Shown piece by piece: positions 1 through 11,200 of a stretch of DNA of 64,000 bases (positions are counted from its first letter, which is position 1; the number at the start of each line of letters is the position of its first letter). The stretch lies in contig OZ037765.1 in the NCBI GenBank assembly GCA_964035545.1, positions 20,151,995-20,215,994 on the forward strand, read 5' to 3'. The position numbers and the translations under genes are program-made. Below the pieces are notes generated by a model. The model had not been told where the DNA came from, ran no database searches, and saw only the letters and a program-made list of their open reading frames with translations. This DNA is from Bugula neritina. Taxonomy: Eukaryota; Bryozoa; Gymnolaemata; Cheilostomatida; Bugulidae.

Positions 1-514
1 TTTTAGCTTCTTGTGTGGAACTTCATGAGCTCTAATTAAATAGTCAACTATAGTGATTTTCAAGTGGTCTAGTAACTAACATTGATATGTTGGTAGCTAG
101 CCTGTGCCTTACTTCATTTCATTCCATTGACTGGGTTGATTTTAAGAATTCTTTATTTGTCAACATCAAAAGTTGTTGTTGCTGTTTTTCACGGTGTCCA
201 GTAAAAATGGCACAGGCTGAAATGGCACCGTAAAAATGATTTAAGGGTTGGGGGTTTGGGTTTGGGAAAATTTAACTACAGTGGGCCCTTTTTATCTACT
301 TTTCCAATTGTGCCATTATTACTTGTGCCATTACTACCTGTGCCACTTTTATCGCTGCCATTTTTACCTAAAATCGTTTTCACATGTCTGAAACTTTCCT
401 CACTTCTATAAAAACTTGACTACTTAGAAAGTATAAGTTTGTGTAACAATTGAACCATTTAGTTGACATACTCAGTTCATATGTTTTGTAATTCTACAAA
501 CATATGAACTGTAG
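1..514. other. Intronic/upstream DNA of ASPH, no coding exon seen
   Basis: This stretch precedes the first visible ASPH exon and ends in a splice acceptor (gtag at 511-514), so it is probably intron. It contains a small inverted-repeat element at about 193-368, listed separately, and otherwise A+T-rich sequence without coding signal. Confidence 0.6.
193..368. mobile_element. Small MITE-like inverted-repeat element, copy 1
   Basis: The left end begins GGTGTCCAGTAAAAATGGCA at 193. The right part (about 312-368) carries the inverse motif, with repeated gtgccattattac and gccatttttacc. A second copy with the same terminal sequence lies at 13787-14105. The centre holds four G-runs (245-266) able to form a G-quadruplex on the + strand. 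There is no coding capacity. The right boundary is approximate and no target-site duplication was identified. The superfamily is unknown. Confidence 0.55.
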
Positions 515-3202
515 GTGTTATCACTTGACCCAAGCAATGAATATGCTCTAGCCCATCTTGGCTTTGTAATGGCTGTATACGAAAGAGACCCTCATGCTGC
601 AGCACCTCTCTTTGCTAAAGCTCTTTCTGGGTCTAATGAAGAAGTTCTACAATCTGCCAAATTCTATATTCATGCTGGGGACTCATTTTATAGGACTGGC
701 CAAACTGAAATGGTACTGCTGTTCTGTTATATTATGATGAGAAATCTTCTGTGTTAATATAATAGTTTAATAAAGTACTATGTAATAACTCGTCTATATA
801 GGTTATTATCCATGTCAATCTGCTATAATACAGTTTATCCAATTATCATAGCAAGTGATGTTTATGTTTATTGCAAATAATGTTATTCTAAATAACTTAT
901 GCAATCACTCCTACAACAGAAAAAAATTGCTAATAACTATTCACACTAAACAAAATCGACTTTTATTTGCTTGAAACTTATTTTTATTTGATTATCTATA
1001 TTAAATTAAATTATTGTCGCAGCTTTATTAAAAAACGATTTTTGTATTATTACTATAGTGCTTTTTATTTCGTATATATGATTAAATATGTTTAGTTTTG
1101 TTCCATACTGAGAAAATATTATTTAACATGCTTCAGGCAGCTAAGATATTTAAACAAGGAGCAGCCAAAAAAGTATTTCTATCAGAGAAGCAGCGTTCCT
1201 CTTTCAATGTAGATCGGCTGACAGGAAGGCCATGGTGGAAACTGATGCAACTACCTACTCACTATCAACAGCACTTCAATGTAAGTCATATTATGCACAA
1301 ATAGAATCAGTTGCAGAGCATTGTTTTGAATCTTCTTTTACATGTAGATTCTTAAAATTATGTTAACTATAATAGATTATAGATGCTTGTATGGATTTGA
1401 AATTGTTCAACATCTTTTGTGGGCCATTTTCAGCCCAAGCTACTTTATATTTCTATTAATTATTCAATGGAATTCTTATACGTATGAGTAATACACATGA
1501 CTAGAGATTAAAAGAAAAGTGGAAAGAAATCCTAAAAGAAGGATTGGCTCTTATAGACTCTAAAACAGGGCTTTTCATGTCTGAATCAGAGAATTTAAGA
1601 GCAACAGGACAATGGAAACAATTCACTCTGTTTTCTCAAGGTTAGTAAGCTCATATGAAAATATGGCAAAGGTCAGGAAAAAGTAGGATAATTCTGAGCA
1701 AATCTAGTAGATAGTGGTCAGTAACATATTATTGATTGACAAATACTAGTTTTAACATGTGAAGGACATTTGACATATAAATAAAAAAACATATTCTATA
1801 GTTGAAAAGAAAAAGTCAACGATATGGCTATTTCCGTAATAATCATAGTCTACTATTAAATATGTAGCTAGGTATTATCAGTGCTCGTAGTTATACATAT
1901 AGATAGTATACCCATGAAATATAAATAAATAAATAAAGAGTGTGTGTGGGCCTTCACCTGCATGTGGATGTGTATTTGTTTATTTAAAACATTGTGAAGA
2001 GCAATAAAGAATTTCTAACTATAAACTTTGTAGGCCGTGAACACAAAGCAGCTTGTGAAAAGGCACCTAAAACTTGCAGTCTAATACTACCATTCACTGA
2101 AGCTTCCAGAAATAAAAGAGGCCAGGTAAGTTTAGAGCTCTTTGGCAAAAATTACGCTTTGCTACTGATAGGCATGGTTTTTACTCTCAGTCTGTAAAAA
2201 ATAATATTTGTCATCATGCTCTTCATAATTGAATCTAATTTATTCATTTAATATTTGCATGTTCAAATACATCATTTACATTCCATAACTATTAGAGTTA
2301 GCATAGTATTTGGAGACCAGCTATTTAATCATCATGTTATAATTACGCAGAAGTCATATGACCTACTTGTCTAGTAATTTAGAATTGAAGAATGAATGAA
2401 ACAACTTACTGCTACAAGAGCAGAGCATCAAATCAAAAGTATTTAAAATCTACTTATTGTTTCTAAAACTGTTTTAAATTGCGTAACTGGTAGGTATATG
2501 GAAAGTTAGAGTTACTCCAATAATTTCATGTAATATTAGATAGATACTATTACTGATGGCTAACAAAATTGTAGGTGAAATTTTCTTTGCTCTTTCCTGG
2601 TACAAAAGTATGGCCACACACTGGACCAACCAACTGCCGTCTTCGAGCTCATTTAGGGCTTCAAGTACCTCAGGGAGCAGGGATTAAAGTTGTAGGAGAA
2701 ACAAGGTTTGTGTGGTTTTCTAGGGTTGAATTCTTAAAACTTTGGTAGCAACTATTGCCTACCTAGATTATAATGCTAAATACTGTATGATAATATATAA
2801 GCTTTATTTATTTAAACATTTTTCATTCAAAAGTACTGCTAAATCTGACTTTTACTGCAAATAGACGGTTGACAACTTCTAAAAAAATGCTTTGTTTCTA
2901 TATTATATATTATAGAGAAGTTGTATTAATTATAGTTATTTTATACTCTACTTTTAATGTTAGGTTCATACATATGTTGTGTTGGCTGTGAAAGTCAAAA
3001 TACATTTTCTAAAACCATCTGTCAAAGCTGTAAACAATTCAAAAATTACAGGGTTTGGAAAGAAGGGGACCTCCTAGTATTGGATGATTCTTTTGAACAT
3101 GAAGTTTGGCATAATGGCACAGGACTTAGACTAATATTGATTGTTGACATCTGGCACCCAGAATTAACTGCACAGGAAAAGAAAAACCTTTCACCTATAT
3201 AA
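515..3202 (+). CDS. ASPH: Aspartyl/asparaginyl beta-hydroxylase (ASPH), 3' part
   Basis: Six exons: 515-712, 1137-1280, 1505-1640, 2034-2125, 2575-2705, 3052-3202 (TAA). All join in phase; the 5' exons lie before the window. The family is a type II ER membrane 2-oxoglutarate/Fe(II) dioxygenase that hydroxylates Asp/Asn in EGF-like domains. The first exon encodes a TPR-like helical segment (LDPSNEYALAHLGFVMAVYE). Later exons match the ASPH catalytic domain in order: RPWWK, QWKQFTLF, APKTCSL, then HTGPTNCRLRAHLGL with the first iron-binding His, then DDSFEHEVWHN with the second His, the Arg of RLILIVD that contacts 2-oxoglutarate in the family, and the terminal WHPELT block. Two His ligands without an Asp ligand is usual for ASPH. 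The N-terminal membrane anchor is not visible. The first exon begins with GTG only because it starts at a splice acceptor, not a start codon. Confidence 0.93.
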
Positions 3203-4038
3203 GAACTCTGTGAATTATTATTGTTATGTAGTAGCATGGTGCAATATATTGCAGTTTCCATACTCATACATAATACACACTGCTAGTATTTATTATTTTT
3301 ATTTGTACTTGTGTCACTTTCAGCTATATGTCTACTTTAAATAACCATGTAAGCACATTGTAAATACTATACACATAGCACCTGCTACTATAATATTGTT
3401 TTTACTCATACTATGGCTAATTTAGGTTTCATCGCTAACCTGCATTTATAAATTAGGATTTTTATAGCGATTCCCCCCTCCCCTCCGAATATGGTGTTTG
3501 TTGTTGGCCAATTATAAAAACCTGAAAGAATTTTACAAATAAATTCGTTTTGATTATATTCAAGCCTGTGTGTGAAAATGAAGTTTTTACACTGCAAGTT
3601 GCAACAGCATCCTTCGGCCTTTGCCATCATTCTCCCAGCCTAGATTTTACTAGACATCATATTAGGGCATTCTATATAATTATTATACTATATACATGTA
3701 AGTTACCCACAGTTTGTTGAGTTAATATAGTTTTTGCTACATCTAGCACTGTTACTACTTGTGCTACTACCACTGGCATTAACTATTATACATACTTGCA
3801 CTACTACCAGTAGCACTGCTACTACTAACACTACTAGCACTACTAAATTACATGAACATTGTTACAATTGTAATTTGTATGATCTGTATTTTTCTCTGTC
3901 CATGTGAAATGTCTCCAGCAGTTTCACATGACTGTTCAACACAGTCAGGTCCAAGTCACTGTCATTCAAGTCACATAAGCCTCGTTGGTTAAAGATTCCC
4001 TGCTGTGATATTGGAATATTTGAAAGTTGATAAGCTCC

Positions 4039-4040
<2 letters not shown>

Positions 4041-4082
<42 letters not shown>
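4041..4082. repeat. (GT)n microsatellite at LINE 3' end
   Basis: About 21 uninterrupted GT units. It abuts the 3' end of the LINE fragment, which reads on the - strand as ...aaaataaaac followed by (AC)n, so it may be the element's simple-repeat tail. Confidence 0.9.
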
Positions 4083-4085
<3 letters not shown>

Positions 4086-4440
4086 ATTTTCATCATAACA
4101 TAGTGTTTTACAACTAGGATAATTTACAAGAGCAGAACAAGCAATTAGAAAAGAAACATAGTAACAAATAACAGTATATCGAAATAAGCTGTCGGAAATG
4201 ATGATGAGGCCCAGTGCGAAATAGCATGGCTAGTGGTACGCGGGCCCAATGTTGGCATTACCATACAAGGCACCACAGATCACTCAACAGAGTGGAGGTG
4301 ATGCCTCAATTCCGCTTTAAATTTACCAAGTGGCTGTATAATCTTTAAAAATTTAGGCAACTTATTCCACAGTGCAGATATTACAAAATTTGTAGCTGCT
4401 TGCTCAATTTTTGAGTGCCAAAAGCTGCATGCTATATCCT
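4083..4440 (-). mobile_element. 5'-truncated non-LTR retrotransposon (LINE) 3' end
   Basis: On the - strand, an open frame from about 4438 to a stop at 4280-4282 reads ...FVISALWNKLPKFLKII, then GKFKAELRHHL. This is the typical extreme C-terminus of LINE ORF2 proteins (pattern aLWNsLP...FK..L..HL). After the stop comes an untranslated tail of about 200 bp and an (AC)n tract on the same strand, as seen in CR1/L2-like LINEs. Only the last 50 or so residues are visible and no reverse transcriptase motifs remain, so it is a dead fragment. The family within the LINEs is not certain. Confidence 0.65.
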
Positions 4441-5181
4441 CAGCCTAGATGTTAAGAAAAGGCTACACTATGCAGAACCGATCACTAGCAGGTTTTTAGA
4501 GGAATTAAGCATTTTGAAAAACACATATTTTTCCTCTGAATCGCTGCCTGAAATACAGTGCTGCATGTACCATAAAACATAATTAAAAATGCCTAATGGC
4601 TACAATGCACTATTTCAATTTTATTATATAGCAATTTCAACTGTCTGGATTTTTTAAATAGTGGATGTATCATAATATTATACTATTATGATCCGTAAAT
4701 GGATACAAATAAAGTACAACTCTGTTCAGCTGGTTGCTTTGAGATACTGGCATGTGGCTACCTCATGTTATTTGCTAGGAAGTGCAGCTTACATATTCTA
4801 ATATTAATAATTATGTAAAGTCTTATTACGTAACAGCAACTACTTACTAGCTTACCTGCTTATTATACAAAAATAATCTCGATTTCAGGAATTTAGATAC
4901 AAGTATTTAAGAGTTGTCTTATCTTCTGAAGACTCATTTTAGAAAAACAATCGCAGATAATTGAGGCTAGTTAAGGTTTTAAAGTAATGCAATAAAAATA
5001 TCAATATTTTAGCAACAAATATAACTTTGAACGTTTTATTATTTTACGTTGTTATATATTTATATTAATTATTTTAAATATTTGTAATTAATGTGCAAAA
5101 AACTAAAAGGTTTTTAATAAGTTATAAGCATGCATTATGACACACAATATTACAAACCTCAAACTGCCTCTTGTTGTTTAA

Positions 5182-5189
5182 TCACGTGA
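5182..5189. promoter_or_regulatory. Palindromic E-box TCACGTGA upstream of TNRC6
   Basis: Perfect TCACGTGA palindrome, a USF/Myc/TFE-type E-box. The same octamer lies 7 bp upstream of the EIF4E3 start codon. Its role here is inferred only from that coincidence. Confidence 0.35.
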
Positions 5190-5655
5190 TTGACCTATCT
5201 TTTTCCAGTATTGCTCATTGCAGCTTCTGCGCAGACAACTTACCTAGAACCTGGGATTAGCAAAGTGGAATGGAGTCAACTCTCCTTTTGCTGGTGCTAC
5301 TACAATGTTGACGAAGTTGCTCCCAGATCAAGATACTTGCAAAAACGAACTTTGTATGTGCTAAGTATTTTAAACAAATTGTCAATCTACTATCCTAATT
5401 AACATATAGCTATTTTGTTTTATTAATCAATTTCAATGATCATGATGATGATCAAGTTGAACTCGAGATGATCATCATGATGATCGTAATGGTGATGGTT
5501 TAGTTTTACTTAATCTCATCGAGTTATACTGTAGATTATAATAATTATTAAATTTTTTCACTCATAGTTTAAACTTATAATTTTGGTTAGTTACTTTTAG
5601 TTTTAAATGTTAAACTAAAACTTAAACTTTAAGTTAAAGTTGAACTTTATACTAC

Positions 5656-5747
5656 CACTAGTACTACTCTAGTACTAGTACTACTCTAGTACTAGTACTA
5701 CTCTAGTACTAGTACTACTCTAGTACTAGTACTACTCTAGTACTAGT
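5656..5747. repeat. 17-bp tandem repeat, about 5 copies
   Basis: The unit agtactactctagtact repeats almost perfectly and contains self-complementary CTAGTACTAG-type sequence, so each strand could fold. It is not coding. Confidence 0.85.
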
Positions 5748-8219
5748 GCCGTAGTGCGTAAGTAATATTAATAGTAATACTAATAGTAATAGTTTCAATT
5801 TTTTAAGACTTTATGTCTAAGATAACGGTTGCACTTATTGTTTTAATTTAAATTCGATAGAGTAAAAAAACTGAAAGTAGAACTAAATGTGTTAAACTTC
5901 ATACTAATAGTGATAGGTTTTCATTTTGAGTAATATTAAATTTAAAATTCACTTCAATGGATTTGATATTCATAATCATATTGTCATTGAATTTCATTAT
6001 GAATATGACCACACTGTTTCACCAAATGGATGATAAAGAAATATAGAATTTACCATATGAGCTGTTGGTGTTACTATTCATATTGTATTATCACTACAAA
6101 TTTAAGTTTAGTTTAACTGTATAATTTAGAATTTATGCTAATGCTTATCATTCATTTCAGTGTCATTCTGATTTAGTTTACTCTTAGCTTAAGAATACAT
6201 GTTGAAAAATTAATTATTTTTCTGAAGCAAATGTAGCCATCTTATATTCAAAGAAGAATTATTTAATCAATGTTTTAGTTTTTTTTGGCTTCAGGTGTTA
6301 TTTATGTTTGTCTTAGACTTACAAATTTTGTATTTTTGTATATAGCATTATAGAGGAAATATTTATCACACATAAGTTGAATTTATGATTAGTAAAGCTA
6401 GTCGAAGCGGTATGCAGTTTTGTTCATTTTATTCCTCCTAGTCAATTTCAATTTCCTTTAGAACTTATATTTGTGCAGAGTTTTATCTATAAAAACAAAA
6501 TCTTCGTTTTTTGAACTTTGCAAGTTGGTAGGCTTTTTGTTCTAAAAAAGGTTTTAATTTTAACTTGTAATGTATTTCAAGTCAAATCACTAGAATTATA
6601 TGCTTGAGTCAAAACTGTACTGTGATGCAGCATTTCTTTCTGTACCCTTCTCGATATCTAATCAAAAATTACTGCTTCTGGTAATAACATGAATACAGCT
6701 CAGAAAGTTATCAATGTAATATTTTGATTTCAATAGGTTGGTTTATAATTTATTTTTTAACTTAGGATCTAATTATTTGACTTTCAAGTTTGTTCTATTT
6801 CCGATAACAAGTATGATTCAAGATCAGTTATTTTGCTAAGTAATACAAACCAATTCATCAGTTTCATGCAGCATCGCTCTATTTTCAAACACTATAGATT
6901 ACTCTTGGTCTTTAAAGTTTCCATGTTATACTGTAGTACAGTCTTGTAAGCTATGGAAACATGTTTTTTCACAAGCTGATAGCAGCCGGCAAAATTACCT
7001 TCATCTAAATTCTTATCCATATGATGGTTCTCGCAATGTTGGCATTTCTCAATTTCTCCATTACTGCACCAACCTTATTTTGGGGTAAATGAAGTCACCA
7101 TATCAAGTGAGGTGACTCTTGTCTGTCAATCAGAACATTTTATGGCTGGTTATGTACTTTTCTAAGAAGTTTTGTGACAGCATATATAGTAGGCAGATAG
7201 ATTTATTTACTTTTATAAGCTTAGGGCTTAGGCTTACAACCTCCTCCTAGATAACATAGTGTTGGGTTTTGACAGCTCACCAAAACTGTTGAATCATTAG
7301 CCCTGGACATTTTTAGATATTTTCAAGTACATCTGCATGCCCAAAGCACTGGCTTCAGTAGCTGCCCCTTCTTGAATCAATACGTTACTGTTGTCACAAA
7401 AGACTAAGTATACCTTGTTGAAAAGAATGGGGGAAAGTTTGTTGGCAACTAGTTTCAATGATTACCTGTTGTGTTGGCGCTTTTGTTTTCTACAAACAAT
7501 AATGCAAGCCTCTTTTGGTCATATGTAGAAGCTTAATTATAATGCTTATCTTTAGCATTATGCTTATGTAAATCGGGCAACTGAATAGAAACAACTGCTA
7601 GTGTAGATAGCCATATGGTTAAACAAACACCCGCAAATTTGTTCACCTAGCTGTCATTCTGTCTACTAGCTCTGCTTTGTAAAAGTACCTTGACTAATGA
7701 CTATATGTGACGAATTTCTGCCAACCATATTGTTATCTTCATATGTAATTTTGTAAAGTGGCAAGTCCTGGGGTAAATGGCCCCTGCAATCATGGACAAT
7801 GGGTTACTTTACTGCAGTTTCACAAAAGCCAGATAACACTAAGAATCTAGGTATTTCTTGTTCATTGCTGCACAATGGCATTAGTTATAATTATTGATTA
7901 TTAAATACTTAGTTTCTAAAATGTTTGCTGTAGACTCCAAGCTTATTATCATTTCTCCCAATTGATTATTATGGAAGTGAATACTACAACATTTTTACTC
8001 TTTTCACAGCTGCTTCGTTGCCTATAAAGACGTAAGACTGCTGGCTTCGAAACTGCTATGGCAGTTTCTTTTTGGACATATATCTGAACACACTGTAGTT
8101 TGCTGTATCATTGTCATGAATTATATTTGTGTTGTAGATGATAAAATACTACATCACTTTAAAGTTTCTTCTACGCATCATCAAACCAAGTTACATTCAC
8201 TCGTGATATACTTCTATCA

Positions 8220-11200
8220 ATGACAACATCGGCGTCTTTTGACTCTACTAGTAAGAATATCACCATAGCTGATCAGCTAACCAACAGTGCTAATATGACT
8301 ACCACCATTAGTCAGTCTTCTACCCTCCAACAGGGTTTAGTCCAAGGTGCTTCGCAATCTCGTTCCACTGACATTACAACCTCAAATTCTGTGATAAACT
8401 CATCTAGCTCAGGTTAGTTCTTCTCTGCTTTTGTGGTTAATTCAATGAAATAAAATTAAGCCAGCAAGGTATGAACTCCTATTCTAACTATATAGCTAAC
8501 ATTTGTATTTATGCATTGATAGTGAGCTTTGTAATGTCTGCCTGACTATGCAATATTCAAATACTTTCACAATGTTGCTCGAGGTTTTCTAAAATGCTAA
8601 CCTCACTTTAGAGTTTAGCCAGTGTTATATAATTAATCTTTTCACACATTTGTGGAGCATGCTCTTGGCTTGAAAACAGGCATTTCTCAATTGATGATGT
8701 GGCAAAGCAAGCCTATCAAGTCTTATTTTGATTGATAGCCTTAGCCATGGTTATTGCACTTTATCGTTCACTTACAAGAGTAGGTTGATTTTTCAACACT
8801 TCATTTTGTCCACCCAGTTTCCCATTTTTAGTGTAGCTGTAGATATATCTTAGGTATAGATTCAAGCATACTGTTGTGGCTAGCTAAGTTTCTTAGGGTG
8901 GCAAAGTTGCTTCTGTGTAAAATCTCAGATTTGATTTGATTTGAACTCAGAATAGCATAATTTACTACTGATAATTTCCCTTGTCATGGCTCACTTGAGA
9001 TCTCCACAATCTACACTTGTGTTCACACTCACATTTGTTTAAGTTTTCATTCTTTTAGAATACCTCATATTGAGGGATTTTTTAAAGGGAACTAAAAACA
9101 GCACGGTTTAAACTTTGAAGGTTTTAGCTGTGCCTCCCCCAGGCAAATGATTAAATGCTCTTCTCGCCATCATGAACTACCCTGCATGCATGTGTCTTAC
9201 TAGACCAGTAATGTGAACTATATTCCTCAATAAAAATATACTTTAATGATCCAGATGCTAGCGTATAGAAAATTTCTATGTGTTGTACAGTAAACTGTAC
9301 ATTAAATAGTTGATAATTGCTATGGTGGGAGTTTGTGGAAGCTAGCCTCCTGCTTAGCTAAACCACTATACACAGATGACATGTAGGGGGCGTATTGGGT
9401 TGAAGCACAATTTCAACATTATGTAACATTGCCTTATCTTATTCATGTTCATATCGTGTTATCATGGAGGTCCCTTCATTTTGTATTGAAATGGTGTTGG
9501 TATCTTAGGAGGGTCTGATGGGCTGAGATAGAGAGTTAAACTAAACGTTTAGGAATTCATACCCTAGCTCCTAGGCCACTGTAATAAAGGAATCAGTTTG
9601 TAAACCTCTCGGTGTCCATTTTCAACCAGTTGGGTTGAAAATCTTGTCAATAGACCCGTACTTATTTTTTTTGCCCCAATTGGTTGAAAAATTTAATTTA
9701 TGTTTTTATCAGTCAAGTTGACGTATTTAGCTCTTAGTAGTCATTACTCTAGCAAAGGCCCATTTTTAAGATGCTGTGACTCCCCTGTAACCACTGGGCA
9801 AGTTGAATCTGCTGGCACATTATATTATATGGTCAGGGTTATATTGTCAGGTCTAGTTGTTTCAGTTCAGTAATCCTGAATACTGGGCCTGTTCTTATAT
9901 TACCTGTTGACAGCTCACTAACCCTTCTCAAAGGTTATTAACATTAATGATCACTAAATACGACTGACACAGTTCAAGCTATGCCCAGTATCTGTCAACT
10001 TCTAGCTCTCACCAAGTTCATTGTATTTATAATCTTGTATTTGCAGCAGTCACTGCCCAAAGTGGAGACCAGCAATGGTTAGACAACTCATCCTTACCTG
10101 GCTGGGACGACCAGGTATGTTTCACATTGATAATGTGGTTAGTAAGCACAAGCTGGTAAAAAATTAGGTTTGAGTAAATAACCTAAGCCATGTCTTCTCA
10201 ACATAAAGAAATTATCTCCAACTGGGACTAATTATATCATGTGCAATTACCAACAGTGGGAGTGATTACTTGCAGTCATATAACATAATTGGAGGTTGTG
10301 GAAAATCAGTGCTCACAGCTGCTTTATTATTTGCTGTTGCAGTCTGGTAGCCAACAGAACACCCCCAGATTGGACCACGCAAACAATCCTGCTACTACTA
10401 GTCAATTTAGTGGTTGGGGTTCGCAACCATTCCCTTCCTCCTACAACACCGATGCACAGAGTGGCAACACCAATCCATGGCCTGCTACTAACAACAACAC
10501 TTTGAGTCTAAACTCAGCCTGGGGATCTCAGTCATCTAATATGAACAGGCAGGGCTCAGAGTGGACAATACCCTCCGGTACAGAATGCTGGGGTCAGTCT
10601 CCAGCTACCAGTCAGTCTACTCCGTCCAGTGCTAGTGCACAACTAAACCAGTGGGGCACCCCATCCTCTCATGCTCCTTCCACCACTGCATGGTCTACTG
10701 TACCTACCAATGGCAGCACAGCCAATCAAGCATCTTCAGTTGCTACCACTAGTGCCTCTAGTTCCAGTGCCAGCACTGCTACACAGCAGTGGGGTGCTAA
10801 TTCTGTCACTGGACAGTCCAGCACTCTTTCTACCCCCACACCTCCAAACTCTGCCATACCTTCACTATCATCTCCTCAGTCAGAATCTTCAACCACACCT
10901 ACATCTTGGGCTGGAGCTGCAGCCAAAGGCCTGCCTAAACCTGTACCAAAGCCACTTGAACCAGTAGATCCTGTGAAACAGATGATGGAAAAAATGATCA
11001 ATTCTCCAGATGGTTGGGGCCGGCCCGTTGATCAAGGGAGTCCATGGGCAGGTATGCCTGAGAAGAACAAACAAGATGAATCAAACAAATGGCAACCTAC
11101 TCAAAACAATGGTAAGTGTGTTATGTTCTATTTCAGGGCTATTTTCAGTATTTTCCCAGAGACCAGAATATTTGAAAGCTGTAGATGTGCTAGACTTTTC

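Larger units (their letters stand above)
3203..8219. other. Intergenic DNA between ASPH and TNRC6, with TNRC6 5' region
   Basis: This is about 5 kb without a recognised coding exon. It holds the ASPH 3' flank, triplet-rich low-complexity DNA (about 3740-3845), a LINE 3' fragment with a GT tract (4041-4440) and a 17-bp tandem repeat (5656-5747). A weak ORF after 5190 next to a CACGTG motif could be a non-coding first exon of TNRC6, but nothing proves it. A stop in frame near 8160 shows that the TNRC6 reading frame does not extend far upstream of its ATG. Confidence 0.6.

Noticed and set aside
5190-5402. Possible 70-residue protein after the E-box
   Set aside because: There is no family similarity, no supporting splice structure and a non-ATG beginning of the open stretch. 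At most it is part of an untranslated first exon.
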